Source: Paraburkholderia ginsengiterrae (GTDB taxonomy: Bacteria > Pseudomonadota > Gammaproteobacteria > Burkholderiales > Burkholderiaceae). From it: a stretch of DNA of 64,000 nucleotides. The notes under the pieces are model-generated. The model was not told where the DNA came from and did no database searches. It worked only from the letters and a program-made list of their open reading frames with translations. Every line of letters begins with the position of its first letter. The first letter of the stretch is position 1. Location: positions 62,001-126,000 of the forward strand of contig NZ_LXKA01000221.1 in the NCBI RefSeq assembly GCF_001645125.1. The letters are read 5' to 3'. Both the position numbers and the translations under genes were made by a program. Below are positions 17,353 through 26,388 of this stretch, one piece after another.

Positions 17353-18102
17353 TCACGCGCCGGCAAGCAATGCGCCCGCGCCAGGAACGACCGGTTCGAG
17401 ATTCAGATGATCCAGCATGCGCCGGACAGTGCAAACCGCGGTTGAGACGGTGCGGATTCCCAGCATGTCTTCAATGCGCTGAATGGCCGGCAACGAAGGC
17501 ATCTGGACGCATGCGGACGCCACCACGACATCGGCGCCTTCCGTGTTCAGACCGCGAACGTCCTCGATTAACTGCATCGGATCGCGCAGTCCGACTTCGA
17601 GGTTGTCGGGAATCTCAAAGGACATGGAATCAATGACCTCGATGCCTTCGTGCTCGATATAGGCTACGACGAGGTCGGTCAGAGGCCGCATGTACGGCGC
17701 CATCAGCGAAACCCGGCGGGCGCCCATGATCTTCAGTCCTTCAATCAACGCTCCCGCGGAAGTCATGATCGGCGCGAGGCAATGATTTGCACGAGCGACC
17801 TCCAGCAACTCACGTTCGGTTTGCCGATGATAGCCGGGCCCCATCGCCATGATCGCGACCAGGCATGCGGTGCTCATGACGTCGACACGGGCGTCGGCGA
17901 GTTCCGCCGCGCAGCGCAGCCCCTCTTTGTTCATCGCTTCCAGTTGTTCTTTCGTGACCTTGTGCATGCGCATCCGGCTCGAATGGAAGGTGAATCGCTC
18001 GGGGCGGATCGCTTCGCGGGCACGCAACATGGCGGGAATTTCAGTTTCCATGGTCGTGTTCGAGCTTGGGACGATCTGTCCGATACGAAAGTTTTGAGGC
18101 AT
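17353..18102 (-). CDS. maiA: Maleate cis-trans isomerase (Asp/Glu racemase superfamily)
   Basis: 249 residues, the family length. Converts maleate to fumarate without cofactor. The signature GQIVPSSNTTMETEIP gives Asn15, the two catalytic cysteines are Cys80 (STACL) and Cys198 (SACVQMPS), 118 residues apart as in characterised maleate isomerases, and Tyr137 sits in APYMRPL. Located in the cytosol. It is 45 bp downstream of an MFS gene on the same strand, so transporter plus isomerase would feed external maleate, or maleate from nicotinate-type degradation, into the TCA cycle. No other nicotinate pathway genes are seen here. Confidence 0.85.
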   Translation of the reverse strand: MPQNFRIGQIVPSSNTTMETEIPAMLRAREAIRPERFTFHSSRMRMHKVTKEQLEAMNKEGLRCAAELADARVDVMSTACLVAIMAMGPGYHRQTERELLEVARANHCLAPIMTSAGALIEGLKIMGARRVSLMAPYMRPLTDLVVAYIEHEGIEVIDSMSFEIPDNLEVGLRDPMQLIEDVRGLNTEGADVVVASACVQMPSLPAIQRIEDMLGIRTVSTAVCTVRRMLDHLNLEPVVPGAGALLAGA

Positions 18103-18147
18103 GCTTCTCTCCAGAATAAAGGTAGGTATCCGAAATGGTGAACCGAC

Positions 18148-19500
18148 TCAGTCCGGCATGCCTTGGCCTTGCGTCTCGGGCAAGAACCACGGCAGCACTA
18201 TACCGAGCAGATACACGGAGCCGAGCGTCAATGCCGCCTGGGACACTCCGCCGAACGATTTGATCATGCTGCCCGCGATAATCGGGAACACCCACGCAAT
18301 CAATCGCGCCGCATTGAACACGAAGCTGATTGCCGTGGAGCGCACACTGGAAGCGAAGAGTTCACAGGGGTAGATCGCCATCCAGACATAGGCGCAGCCC
18401 AGCGTGAAAAAGCCATTGATCGGGGCCACGACCATCATCGTTTCAACGCTGGTGGTCAGTTTGTACGTGATGAACGTTGTTACCAGTGCGCCAACGAAAG
18501 TGAGCGACAGGAACGCTCGCCGGCCGATGGCATCCACCACGAAGCCCGCGACCATATAGGCGGCAATCGCACCGACGGTGTACGCAATTGAGACCTTCGA
18601 GCCCCACGACAAGGCGTCGGAAATACCTTCGGCTTTGGCGAGCGACACGGTATAGGTGGGCAGCCAGCTGGAAATGGCCCACCAGCCGACGGTCGTGACG
18701 ATCGACAGCACTAACAGAAGGATGGTGCGGCGCAGCGCCACGGGTTCGCTGAAAAGTTGTTTGAGCGTGAAAGGCCGCTTGTCGGATGCAGGCGCGCCGC
18801 CCGCAACCGTCTGGGGGCTCGTCGCGCTCCAGCGTTTTTCGCGCACCGCGCGTTGCCATTTCTCGGACTCGCTTACCCCGCGGCGGATATACAGCACAAA
18901 TAATGCCGGCACCGCGCCAAGCACAAACATCAGGCGCCAGGTTTCGGCACCGAGTGGATGCGTCGACGAAAGTGCATACCAGACCACGGCAGCGATCAGC
19001 GTGCCCCAACCGAAGCCCGATTGCAGGAAGCCGGCCCCTTTCGCGCGCGCCCGCTCCGGCCAGGTTTCCGACAACAGCGCGACGCCCGTGCTCCATTCAC
19101 TGCCCATGGCGAGGCCGGTCAGGAAGCGCAGCGCGCACAACATCCAGAAGCTTTGCGAAAACGCGGTCAAACCGGAAAACACCGCATAGAGGAATACGGA
19201 CCAGAGCATCATCCGCTTGCGTCCGACGTAGTCAGCCATGATTCCGCCGATCAGACCGCCTGCCCCCCAGCCGAGCAGCGTGATGCCGATGACGAGGCCC
19301 GCGTAGGTCGTGGGGGATGCGGCTTGCGCCGGTGTCAGCACCGAATGCAGCATCGGTCCGAGCACGACGACGAGTGCCAGTGCCTCGAAGCCGTCGAAGA
19401 TCCAGCCAAGAAAGCTGGCCTTCAGCACCCGCCAGTGCATCGCCGTCAGACCGTCGTACCAGCGAGTTCGCGGGTTCAAAGCAACTTGTTCGTGTTCCAT
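18148..19500 (-). CDS. MFS transporter, probable dicarboxylate/maleate importer
   Basis: 450 residues with 12 helices, a loop 2-3 motif GGIMADYVGRKRMM and a long central cytoplasmic loop rich in charged residues (about 210-250), as in the sialate/metabolite:H+ symporter group. It ends in PETQGQGMPD. It is transcribed ahead of maiA and divergently from a LysR gene. The pairing suggests maleate or a related diacid as cargo; this is inference from position only. Confidence 0.88.
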   Translation of the reverse strand: MEHEQVALNPRTRWYDGLTAMHWRVLKASFLGWIFDGFEALALVVVLGPMLHSVLTPAQAASPTTYAGLVIGITLLGWGAGGLIGGIMADYVGRKRMMLWSVFLYAVFSGLTAFSQSFWMLCALRFLTGLAMGSEWSTGVALLSETWPERARAKGAGFLQSGFGWGTLIAAVVWYALSSTHPLGAETWRLMFVLGAVPALFVLYIRRGVSESEKWQRAVREKRWSATSPQTVAGGAPASDKRPFTLKQLFSEPVALRRTILLLVLSIVTTVGWWAISSWLPTYTVSLAKAEGISDALSWGSKVSIAYTVGAIAAYMVAGFVVDAIGRRAFLSLTFVGALVTTFITYKLTTSVETMMVVAPINGFFTLGCAYVWMAIYPCELFASSVRSTAISFVFNAARLIAWVFPIIAGSMIKSFGGVSQAALTLGSVYLLGIVLPWFLPETQGQGMPD

Positions 19501-19793
19501 CTTTCGTCTCCTTTATGGTTTCAACAGCGCTTTCCCGCGTTCCGGCCTTGTACGGGTTGGCATTGCCGGAAAGACCAATGTGCCGGCTTCCAGGACAACT
19601 CTGCCCCCTCGACATAGAATCGCGATATGCGCTGCCCGATCCCGCCCCATGACCGCGGCCAGGCAAGGATCGAACGCTATGGCACACAGAATGCCGATTG
19701 CCGGTCGCGTTGAAAACTTCTCAATGTTCATTAGAGCCATCGCCAAACGCGATGGGTGCAAAGCGGGCGGATATCCGATTCGAAGGAGTGAGG
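19501..19793. other. Divergent control region between MFS/maiA and LysR genes
   Basis: 293 bp with no supported gene. The LysR reading frame continues back into it to 19698, but the ribosome site is at 19783-19788. No clear dyad was found on reading; a LysR-type T-N11-A site is expected here. Confidence 0.5.
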
Positions 19794-20717
19794 ATGCGCG
19801 TTTCAGCAGACCGGCCGTTGCGACTCGACATGGAGTCCCTGCGCATATTCGTGGCGGTCATCGAGGAGGGGAGCATCGCTGCGGCGGCGGCCCGCACGCA
19901 TATCGTGGCGTCGGCCGTCAGCAAGCGCGTATCGGATCTCGAAGACGACGCCGGCACGCCGCTGTTGTATCGGCACAGCCGCGGTGTTCAGGCGACACCC
20001 GCGGGCGAGGCGCTCTATCACCATGCCAAGCGGCTCGGCGAGCACCTGCAGCAAATTTCCGACGAAATGTCTGAGTATTCAGCGGGCTTGCGCGGGCATA
20101 CCCGGATTTATGTGAACTTTACCGCCATGGTCCAGTATCTGCCGGGTGCGCTGCGCTCCTTCCTGCGCGCCAACCCGAAGGTGCGGATCGATATGGTCGA
20201 GAAGTCGAGCGATGAAGTGGTGCAGGCGATTGCAAGCGGCGTCGCGGATCTCGGGATCTGCGCGGCGGCGGAGGACGCGCTCGGCGATCTGCAATGGCGT
20301 CCGTACAGCGTCGACAAGCTGGTTGTGATCGTGCCGTCGGATCATCGGCTCGCCGGGCGCGCAAGCGTGAGTTTTGCGGAAGTTCTGGAGGACGACGTCA
20401 TCAGCATGCCGTACGGCACCTCCATTTCGAAGTTGTGCCGTGCCGCCGCCGAGCGTGCCGGCATGCGGCTTCGCGTGCGCATCGAGGTGACCAGCTTCGA
20501 AGGCGTGCGCAATATGGTCAGCGCGGGTCTCGGCATCGGCGTGCTCCCGAAAGGAAGCGTGACGCCTTATATGCATTCGGTGCCGTTTTCCGTCATTGAG
20601 CTCGACGAACCGTGGTCGCTGCGGCCGTTGCTCATCATTGCACGCCATTTCGACACGCTGCCGCTTCCCGCGCGCATGCTGGTCGACCACCTCGACAAGC
20701 AGGGCGACGTGCCATAA
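19794..20717 (+). CDS. LysR-family regulator (next to maiA/MFS)
   Basis: 307 residues. Winged helix at the N-terminus (MESLRIFVAVIEEGSIAAAAARTHIVASAVSKRVSDLE, given here as two parts: recognition helix ASAVSKRVSDLE) and a LysR effector domain with GVADLGICA and the GLGIGVLP loop. AAGGAG at 19783-19788 fixes ATG 19794. Divergent from the MFS/maiA operon, its likely target, and followed by a 2-hydroxyacid dehydrogenase gene after a hairpin. Confidence 0.9.
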   Translation: MRVSADRPLRLDMESLRIFVAVIEEGSIAAAAARTHIVASAVSKRVSDLEDDAGTPLLYRHSRGVQATPAGEALYHHAKRLGEHLQQISDEMSEYSAGLRGHTRIYVNFTAMVQYLPGALRSFLRANPKVRIDMVEKSSDEVVQAIASGVADLGICAAAEDALGDLQWRPYSVDKLVVIVPSDHRLAGRASVSFAEVLEDDVISMPYGTSISKLCRAAAERAGMRLRVRIEVTSFEGVRNMVSAGLGIGVLPKGSVTPYMHSVPFSVIELDEPWSLRPLLIIARHFDTLPLPARMLVDHLDKQGDVP

Positions 20718-20739
20718 GGACGGTTGCAGGTCCCTTGCG

Positions 20740-20762
20740 ACCCATCGCGGTTCGCGATGGGT
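20740..20762 (+). terminator. Hairpin after LysR gene
   Basis: A 10-bp perfect stem, ACCCATCGCG with CGCGATGGGT, and a GTT loop, 22 bp after the LysR stop. No T-run follows, so it is a plausible but not classical intrinsic terminator. Confidence 0.55.
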
Positions 20763-20884
20763 GGCGTCACGACATACTGGTTTACGCCGTGAGGCCGGTT
20801 TCTTAGCATTCAGCGGGTAGCAAGATCACCGGACACCGGACCCCGATCAACGCATTCATTCTTTCCATTCCTGGAGCGCGCAAC

Positions 20885-21844
20885 ATGGACCTCAAACTCC
20901 CGATCAAGGTGGCAGTCCTCGACGACTATCAGAACGTCGCGCTGAGCGTGGCGGACTGGTCGCCCCTTAAGAACCTGGCTGAGGTCACGGTGTTCAACGA
21001 CCACGTCGCCGATATCGGGAGCGTGATCCAACGCCTGCAGCCATTCGACGTCGTTTGCGTGATGCGGGAACGCACGCCGCTGACGCGCGCAATCATCGAA
21101 AGCCTACCCAACCTGAAACTGATCGCCTCGACCGGTGTAGCAAACGCGTCGATCGATGAGGAGGCGGCGGCGGAGCGCGGCATCGAGATTCGCCACACGG
21201 GCTATTCGTCTACGCCGACGATCGAGATGACGTGGGCGCTGATTCTCGCGATGGCCCGCAATATTCCGCTCGAGAATCAGTCACTGCGTGAGGGAGGCTG
21301 GCAGCTTGCGCTTGGCGAGGAACTCTCCGGCAAGACGCTGGGATTGCTGGGGCTAGGCCGGATCGGTTCGGCCGTCGGGATCATCGGGCGTGCTTTCAGA
21401 ATGAACGTCATCGCGTGGAGTCAGAACCTCACGGAGGAGCGCGCCGCGGAAAAGGGCGTGCAGCGCGTCAGCAAGGATGAGCTGTTCTCCAAGGCAGATT
21501 TTCTGTCTATCCACCTGCGGTTTAGCGAGCGGACCCTTGGATTGGTCGGTGCGGCGGAACTGGCGCAGATGAAGCCGACGAGCCGGCTCATTAATACGTC
21601 GCGCAGCGCGATTGTTGACTCTGCCGCGCTGCTCAAGGCACTGACGACCGGCCAGATTGCCGGCGCCGCACTCGACGTATTCGACGTCGAACCGCTCGAC
21701 AATCCGGACCCTCTGCGCGAGCTGTCCAACGTGCTCGCGACGCCTCACATCGGCTATGTGTCGAAGGAGTTGTATCGCACCTTCTACGGCGACACGGTGC
21801 GCAATATCGCTCAGTGGCTGGAGGAAAGCGGGCGCGCCGTATAG
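20885..21844 (+). CDS. D-2-hydroxyacid dehydrogenase, NAD(P)-dependent
   Basis: 319 residues. Rossmann motif GLLGLGRIGSAVG (about 152-164), catalytic Arg in LINTSRSAI (about 238), acid in DVFDVEPL (about 262) and His in ATPHIGYVS (about 285), the Arg-Glu/Asp-His set of this family. It reduces 2-oxoacids to D-2-hydroxyacids or the reverse. The segment STGVANASIDEEAAAERGI matches the family's domain hinge. Same strand as the upstream LysR but separated by 167 bp with a hairpin; may be its own unit. Confidence 0.9.
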   Translation: MDLKLPIKVAVLDDYQNVALSVADWSPLKNLAEVTVFNDHVADIGSVIQRLQPFDVVCVMRERTPLTRAIIESLPNLKLIASTGVANASIDEEAAAERGIEIRHTGYSSTPTIEMTWALILAMARNIPLENQSLREGGWQLALGEELSGKTLGLLGLGRIGSAVGIIGRAFRMNVIAWSQNLTEERAAEKGVQRVSKDELFSKADFLSIHLRFSERTLGLVGAAELAQMKPTSRLINTSRSAIVDSAALLKALTTGQIAGAALDVFDVEPLDNPDPLRELSNVLATPHIGYVSKELYRTFYGDTVRNIAQWLEESGRAV

Positions 21845-22000
21845 CGCGGCAGATCTGACGCGACAGTGTATTGATGCGAACAATGCGGCATCGGAAAACT
21901 GTTCCACGATGAGTTATGCGATGCTATTCTTGCCCGAAAGTTACCGTAGCCAACGCTCCATAAGGTCACTCGTACACGTCAAATTCATTCGGGGTCGCAC

Positions 22001-22966
22001 ATGTTGCGAAGGGTGGTTGATCGCGTCAGACAATTCAGGCGCAGTGAGGGATTTAAGCACTCGCTTGCCACGCCAATCCGTTTCTCTCTGCATGCGCGGC
22101 AGCGTCTGAATCGCGGTGTATTTGCCATTGAAATCAGGGAAAGATCAGGTTTCTTCTCCGTGATGCAGATGGTGCTCTTTATCCTCATGCACTGCGAAGA
22201 AAAGCACCTGACACCGCTGATCTCCGCGCGCGGTGGCGTGTACGGCGATCCGGAAGGCAAGGTCGATTGGTTCTCGGCGCTTTTCGAGCGCGTTCCGCCG
22301 TCGGGTGATGCAGCGTTGCCGCACAGGGTACGGATATCCATCGTGCGCGATCTGGAACAACTGGGCTTCCGGCGGCGCTATGAAGCACGCCTTGGCCTGC
22401 AAAGCGCGAGCGAATTATTTCGCTCTTATTACCGGCCAGCAGCGTTTGTTCGCGACGAAGTCGCTTCAACATGCGCAAGACTCGGTATCTCCGAATCCAC
22501 TCTCGGGGTGCATTTCAGAGGCACTGATAAAAAGTTTGAAGCGGAGACGTTGCCCTGGAGCGATTTCTGCCGGCACGTCGAACAGACGCTCGCACTCAAC
22601 ACGCAATTGACCCACCTATTCGTTTCGAGCGACGAGCAGGCTTTTATCGATTTCTTCTGTGAGTGGCCTTTCAAGTGTCCGATTAGCGTGGCGCCCGCCA
22701 AACTGCTATCCAAAGGAGATGTGCCGGTGCACTTCAGCGGCTATCCGGGATTGGACATGGGGCGCGAAGCGCTGCTGTCGAGCTTGTTGCTTTCGAATTG
22801 CGGATATCTCGTGAAAACGCCGTCTTACTTGTCGGCGTGGTCGAAGATCTTCAACCCTGACTTACCTGTTACGTTGGCTGTGCCACCCAGGCCCGACGCG
22901 TTCTGGTTTCCCGACAGTCAGATCTGGGTCGGGCAGGAGCAGGCCATGGGCGGCAAGGCGGCCTGA
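22001..22966 (+). CDS. Fucosyltransferase-like protein (GT23/NodZ-type nucleotide-sugar motif)
   Basis: 321 residues. The most telling segment is GVHFRGTDK at about 167-175, which matches the His-x-Arg-x-Thr-Asp-Lys GDP-fucose-binding motif of alpha-1,6-fucosyltransferases such as NodZ and their relatives. It is followed by a Rossmann-like strand THLFVSSDEQAFIDFF and a second (DMGREALLSSLLLSNCGYLVKTPSYLSAW) typical of the donor-site C-terminal half. No signal peptide or membrane helix. It stands alone: no nucleotide-sugar or polysaccharide genes are near. Acceptor unknown; could modify a surface glycan, a lipid or a protein. Confidence 0.6.
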   Translation: MLRRVVDRVRQFRRSEGFKHSLATPIRFSLHARQRLNRGVFAIEIRERSGFFSVMQMVLFILMHCEEKHLTPLISARGGVYGDPEGKVDWFSALFERVPPSGDAALPHRVRISIVRDLEQLGFRRRYEARLGLQSASELFRSYYRPAAFVRDEVASTCARLGISESTLGVHFRGTDKKFEAETLPWSDFCRHVEQTLALNTQLTHLFVSSDEQAFIDFFCEWPFKCPISVAPAKLLSKGDVPVHFSGYPGLDMGREALLSSLLLSNCGYLVKTPSYLSAWSKIFNPDLPVTLAVPPRPDAFWFPDSQIWVGQEQAMGGKAA

Positions 22967-23012
22967 TACTTTGCCGCGGACCTCGAAGCGTCCGGGCAGA
23001 TCCGGTATGCGC

Positions 23013-23942
23013 TTAATGCGGCGGCGCGGCGCTCGGGCGCGGAGCCCCGGCCCGGTTCACGAGATAATCAACCATCCGTTGCGCGGCCGGCTGTAGCGCA
23101 TCAAAGCTCCTGAAACATACGACGAACCGGCGCTGTGCCCACGCATCGGCGAGCGGGATCACGTTGATGCCAAGCGCCGGCCGATACGTCTCGGCTACCT
23201 CAACGGGCACGACACTAATCCCGAGGCCGGCCGCAACGACGCGAAACGCTGCATCGAAGCTCGACACGACCACGCGATACGACACGGTCTTGCCCGCACT
23301 CGCGGCCGCGCGCTGAAGCATCGTATGCACGGCCGTGGACGGCAGCAGGCCGACGTGTTCGTAATCCAGCGTCTGCTCGAACCACAGGGACGGCTCGTTC
23401 GCGAGCGGATGATCGCGATGCACGGCCAGCGCCAGCCGGTCCTGCCGATACGGCCTGTGCTGCAAGCCCTGAAGGTCGACGTTGTCCCAGCACACGCCTA
23501 CGCTTGCCGCGCCTTCGCGCAACTGCCGCACGAGATCGGATGAGAGCCGTTCTTCCACGTCGACCCTGATGTTCTCGTTCGAGGGCTCGCGCATGAAGGA
23601 CGAAATGTCATCGAGCAAAGCCTCCGCCATCGCCGACGCCGACGCGCAAATACTGACGCGCCCCTTCAGCCCGCCACCGAACGCGGCCACATCGCTCGCT
23701 ATTCGCTCCATCGTGAAGAGCACGCTGCGCGCATGCTCGAGCAGCGCATTGCCCGCGGCGGTCGGCTCGACCCCGCGCCGCGAGCGTGTGAGGAGCGGCA
23801 CGCCCAGATCGCTTTCGAGTTGCGCGATGCGCTTGCTGATCGCGGAGGGTTCGATATGGGCCTCCTCCGCCGCCCGCGCGATGTTGCGGCGATCGCACAC
23901 GGCGACAAGCAACCGCAGGGTTTTCAGGTCGATGTCGCGCAT
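23013..23942 (-). CDS. LysR-family regulator (divergent from lyase/CoA-transferase operon)
   Basis: 309 residues beginning MRDIDLKTLRLLVAVCDRRN, with recognition helix PSAISKRIAQLESDLG and the effector-domain loop GLGISVVP. GGAGACAGAAG directly precedes ATG 23942, so the five-residue upstream extension is rejected. It is divergent from the HMG-CoA-lyase-like gene across a 149-bp region that contains a perfect 12-bp triplicate repeat, the probable control site. Confidence 0.91.
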   Translation of the reverse strand: MRDIDLKTLRLLVAVCDRRNIARAAEEAHIEPSAISKRIAQLESDLGVPLLTRSRRGVEPTAAGNALLEHARSVLFTMERIASDVAAFGGGLKGRVSICASASAMAEALLDDISSFMREPSNENIRVDVEERLSSDLVRQLREGAASVGVCWDNVDLQGLQHRPYRQDRLALAVHRDHPLANEPSLWFEQTLDYEHVGLLPSTAVHTMLQRAAASAGKTVSYRVVVSSFDAAFRVVAAGLGISVVPVEVAETYRPALGINVIPLADAWAQRRFVVCFRSFDALQPAAQRMVDYLVNRAGAPRPSAAPPH

Positions 23943-24028
23943 CTTCTGTCTCCACACATTCAGACATTCCGATTCGGAACGCTGGCGGTTCCAAAATACC
24001 GCTGTAACGTCTTTCGGGAATGTCTAAA

Positions 24029-24064
24029 GTTAGCACAACGGTTAGCACATCGGTTAGCACAACG
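24029..24064. repeat. Three tandem 12-bp repeats in a LysR-controlled intergenic region
   Basis: GTTAGCACAACG, GTTAGCACATCG and GTTAGCACAACG follow each other without gaps. The only difference is one base in the middle unit. They end 27 bp before the lyase start codon and lie between divergent promoters. Spacing of about 1.1 helical turns per unit would place three binding half-sites on nearly the same DNA face. Confidence 0.85.
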
Positions 24065-24091
24065 CCGGCGTAGCGACGACCGGCCAAGCTC

Positions 24092-25048
24092 ATGGAGACA
24101 AGCAACGTGCCCTCGTTCCCCCCGAATGCCGTCATTCGCGAAGTCGGCTTGCGCGACGGACTGCAAAGCATCCAGCGCATTCTTCCAACCGAACGCAAGA
24201 TCGAATGGATCGCCGGCGCATATGCTGCCGGTCAGCGCGAGATCGAGGTCGGCTCGTTCGTGCCGGCGCGCCTGCTGCCACAATTGGCCGATACGGCCGA
24301 ACTCGTGACCTACGCGAAGACGTTGCCCGGTCTGCGTGTTTCGGTCCTTGTGCCCAATCTGAAAGGCGCCGGGCGCGCGATCGAAACGGGCGCGGATCTG
24401 ATGCTCGTGCCACTGTCGGCCAGCCGCGCGCACAGCCTCGCGAACCTGCGCAAGACGCCCGATGAAGTCGTCGCCGAGGTGGCGCGTATACGTGCCGCGC
24501 GCGACGCGGCGGGCTCGAAGACGCTGATCGAAGGTGGCATCGGCACGGCGTTTGGCTGCACGATCCAGGGCCGCGTCGAGCAGCCGGAGGTGCTGCGCTG
24601 CCTGCAGGCGCTGCTGGATGCGGGCGCCGATCGCGTGAGCATTGCCGATACGGTCGGCTACGCGGGACCGGCTGCCGTGCGCGAACTGTTCGAGAAGGCA
24701 CGCGACATCGCGGGCGAACGCTTCTGGTGCGGCCACTTTCACGATACACGCGGCCTCGCTCTCGCCAATGTCTACGCCGCACTCGAAACCGGCGTCGCCC
24801 GCTTCGATGCAACGCTCGCCGGCATCGGCGGCTGTCCGCATGCGCCGGGCGCGAGCGGCAACGCATCGAGCGAAGACCTTGCTTTCATGCTCGCCGGCAT
24901 GGGGCTCGAAACCGGCATCGATATTGCCGCGCTGCTGGCGCTGCGCGCGATGGTCGCGCGCTGGCTGGAGGGCGAAACGCTGCACGGCACGCTATGGCTC
25001 GCAGGTCTGCCGACAACCCACGCCGCCACCGCTACAACCGACGCCTGA
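24092..25048 (+). CDS. Hydroxymethylglutaryl-CoA lyase-like enzyme
   Basis: 318 residues, a TIM-barrel of the HMGL/DRE-TIM family. REVGLRDGLQ at 15-24 provides the metal-binding Asp and catalytic Arg, HFHDTRG supplies the two-His metal site, and GIGGCPHAPGASGN near residue 248 is the HMG-CoA-lyase catalytic Cys loop. The expected reaction is cleavage of a 3-hydroxy-3-methyl-diacyl-CoA into acetyl-CoA plus a 2/3-oxoacid. It is followed seven bases later by a class III CoA-transferase, which would make the CoA ester. HMG-CoA or a citramalyl-CoA-type substrate are both possible. Confidence 0.9.
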   Translation: METSNVPSFPPNAVIREVGLRDGLQSIQRILPTERKIEWIAGAYAAGQREIEVGSFVPARLLPQLADTAELVTYAKTLPGLRVSVLVPNLKGAGRAIETGADLMLVPLSASRAHSLANLRKTPDEVVAEVARIRAARDAAGSKTLIEGGIGTAFGCTIQGRVEQPEVLRCLQALLDAGADRVSIADTVGYAGPAAVRELFEKARDIAGERFWCGHFHDTRGLALANVYAALETGVARFDATLAGIGGCPHAPGASGNASSEDLAFMLAGMGLETGIDIAALLALRAMVARWLEGETLHGTLWLAGLPTTHAATATTDA

Positions 25049-25055
25049 GGCCATC

Positions 25056-26207
25056 ATGAACCACGACACCCGACTTCCCCTCGACGGCGTTCGCGTCATC
25101 GAATTCACGCACATGGTCATGGGGCCGACATGCGGGATGATCCTCGCCGATCTCGGCGCCGAAGTGATCAAGATCGAGCCGCCGGGCGGCGACAAGACCC
25201 GCAACCTGCCCGGCCTCGGCATCGGCTTCTTTCGTACTTTCAACCGCAACAAGAAGAGCGTCGTGCTCGACATCAATTCGCCGGAAGGCAAGGCGGCCGC
25301 GGTCGAACTGATCGGCACGTGCGACGTGATGCTCGAAAACTTTCGTCCCGGCCTGATGACGAAGCTCGGTCTCGACTATGACACGCTTTCGAAGCAGTAC
25401 CCCGGGCTCATCTACGTATCGCACAAGGGCTTCCTTCCTGGCCCGTACGACCGGCGTCTCGCGCTGGATGAAGTCGTGCAGATGATGGGCGGGCTTTCGT
25501 ACATGACAGGACCTGTCGGTCGTCCGCTGCGCGCCGGCACGTCGGTCAACGACATCATGGGCGGCATGTTCGGTGCGATCGGTGTGCTCGCCGCGCTGCG
25601 CGAACGCGAGCACACGGGTCTCGGCCAGGAAGTGCAAAGCGCGCTCTTCGAGAACTGTGTGTTTCTCTGCGCGCAGCACATGCAGCAATACGCGATGACG
25701 CGCGAGCCGCCGCCGCCAATGCCTGCGCGCGTGTCGGCATGGAGCGTCTATGACGTGTTCACGCTCGCCGATGGCGAGCAGCTTTTCATCGGTGCGGTAA
25801 GCGACAAGCAGTTCGTCACGCTGTGCGATGTGCTGGCGTGCCCGGATCTTGCCGCTGAACCGGAGTTCGCCACCAACGCGTCGCGCGTCGCCGTGCGTGC
25901 GCGGCTGCTCGAGCGGCTCGGCAACATTCTGAAAGACCATCGCGTCGGCGAACTCTCGCCGAAGCTCGAAGCGGCGGGCATCCCGTACGCGCCGATCGTG
26001 CGTCCGGAGCAGCTGCTCGATGACCCGCACCTGAAAGCGAGCGGGGGCCTCGTGCCGATGCAGACCGACGACGGCGGCATGACCGATGTCGTCCTTCTGC
26101 CGATCACGATGGGCGGACGGCGGCCCGGCGTGCGCCAGGCGCTCGCGCGGGTCGGCGAGCACACGCAAGAGGTGCTGGCGCGGCTGAAGCGGCGGGTGAC
26201 CACCTGA
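25056..26207 (+). CDS. Class III CoA-transferase (CaiB/BaiF family)
   Basis: 383 residues. Starts LPLDGVRVIEFTHMVMGP and ADLGAEVIKIEPPGGD, the family N-terminus, with NRNKKSVVLDINSPEG and the catalytic-Asp region around LALDEVVQMMGG (Asp at about 133). It transfers CoA between carboxylic acids via an aspartyl-CoA thioester. The longer ORF from 24642 only runs through the lyase gene in another frame. It lies between the lyase and an MFS carrier, so it probably activates an imported diacid for the lyase. Confidence 0.92.
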   Translation: MNHDTRLPLDGVRVIEFTHMVMGPTCGMILADLGAEVIKIEPPGGDKTRNLPGLGIGFFRTFNRNKKSVVLDINSPEGKAAAVELIGTCDVMLENFRPGLMTKLGLDYDTLSKQYPGLIYVSHKGFLPGPYDRRLALDEVVQMMGGLSYMTGPVGRPLRAGTSVNDIMGGMFGAIGVLAALREREHTGLGQEVQSALFENCVFLCAQHMQQYAMTREPPPPMPARVSAWSVYDVFTLADGEQLFIGAVSDKQFVTLCDVLACPDLAAEPEFATNASRVAVRARLLERLGNILKDHRVGELSPKLEAAGIPYAPIVRPEQLLDDPHLKASGGLVPMQTDDGGMTDVVLLPITMGGRRPGVRQALARVGEHTQEVLARLKRRVTT

Positions 26208-26236
26208 GCGTTGTTTTACGCGCGCCGTGCCTGTGT

Positions 26237-26273
26237 TTATCGGCACGTGCATCCGCACGGTTATCGGCACGTG
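26237..26273. repeat. Pair of 13-bp direct repeats
   Basis: TTATCGGCACGTG occurs at 26237-26249 and again at 26261-26273, a 24-bp period, in the 181-bp gap between the CoA-transferase and the MFS gene. Could be an internal regulatory site or slippage product. Confidence 0.5.
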
Positions 26274-26388
26274 TCGGGGCCCGCTCGAATTGTCGCAGGC
26301 GCATCTAATCACGGAGCACTTGCACACGTTTACCACGGCAGGCACCCACACAAATAATTGCCGCCGATGCAAATGTCAGGAGACAGAC

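Noticed and set aside
24642-25055. N-terminal extension of the CoA-transferase frame
   Set aside because: It overlaps the lyase gene in another frame and has no CoA-transferase similarity; the family N-terminus begins at 25056.
25032-26372. 446-codon frame opposite the CoA-transferase gene
   Set aside because: Shadow of the real gene; His/Arg-rich composition and no family features.
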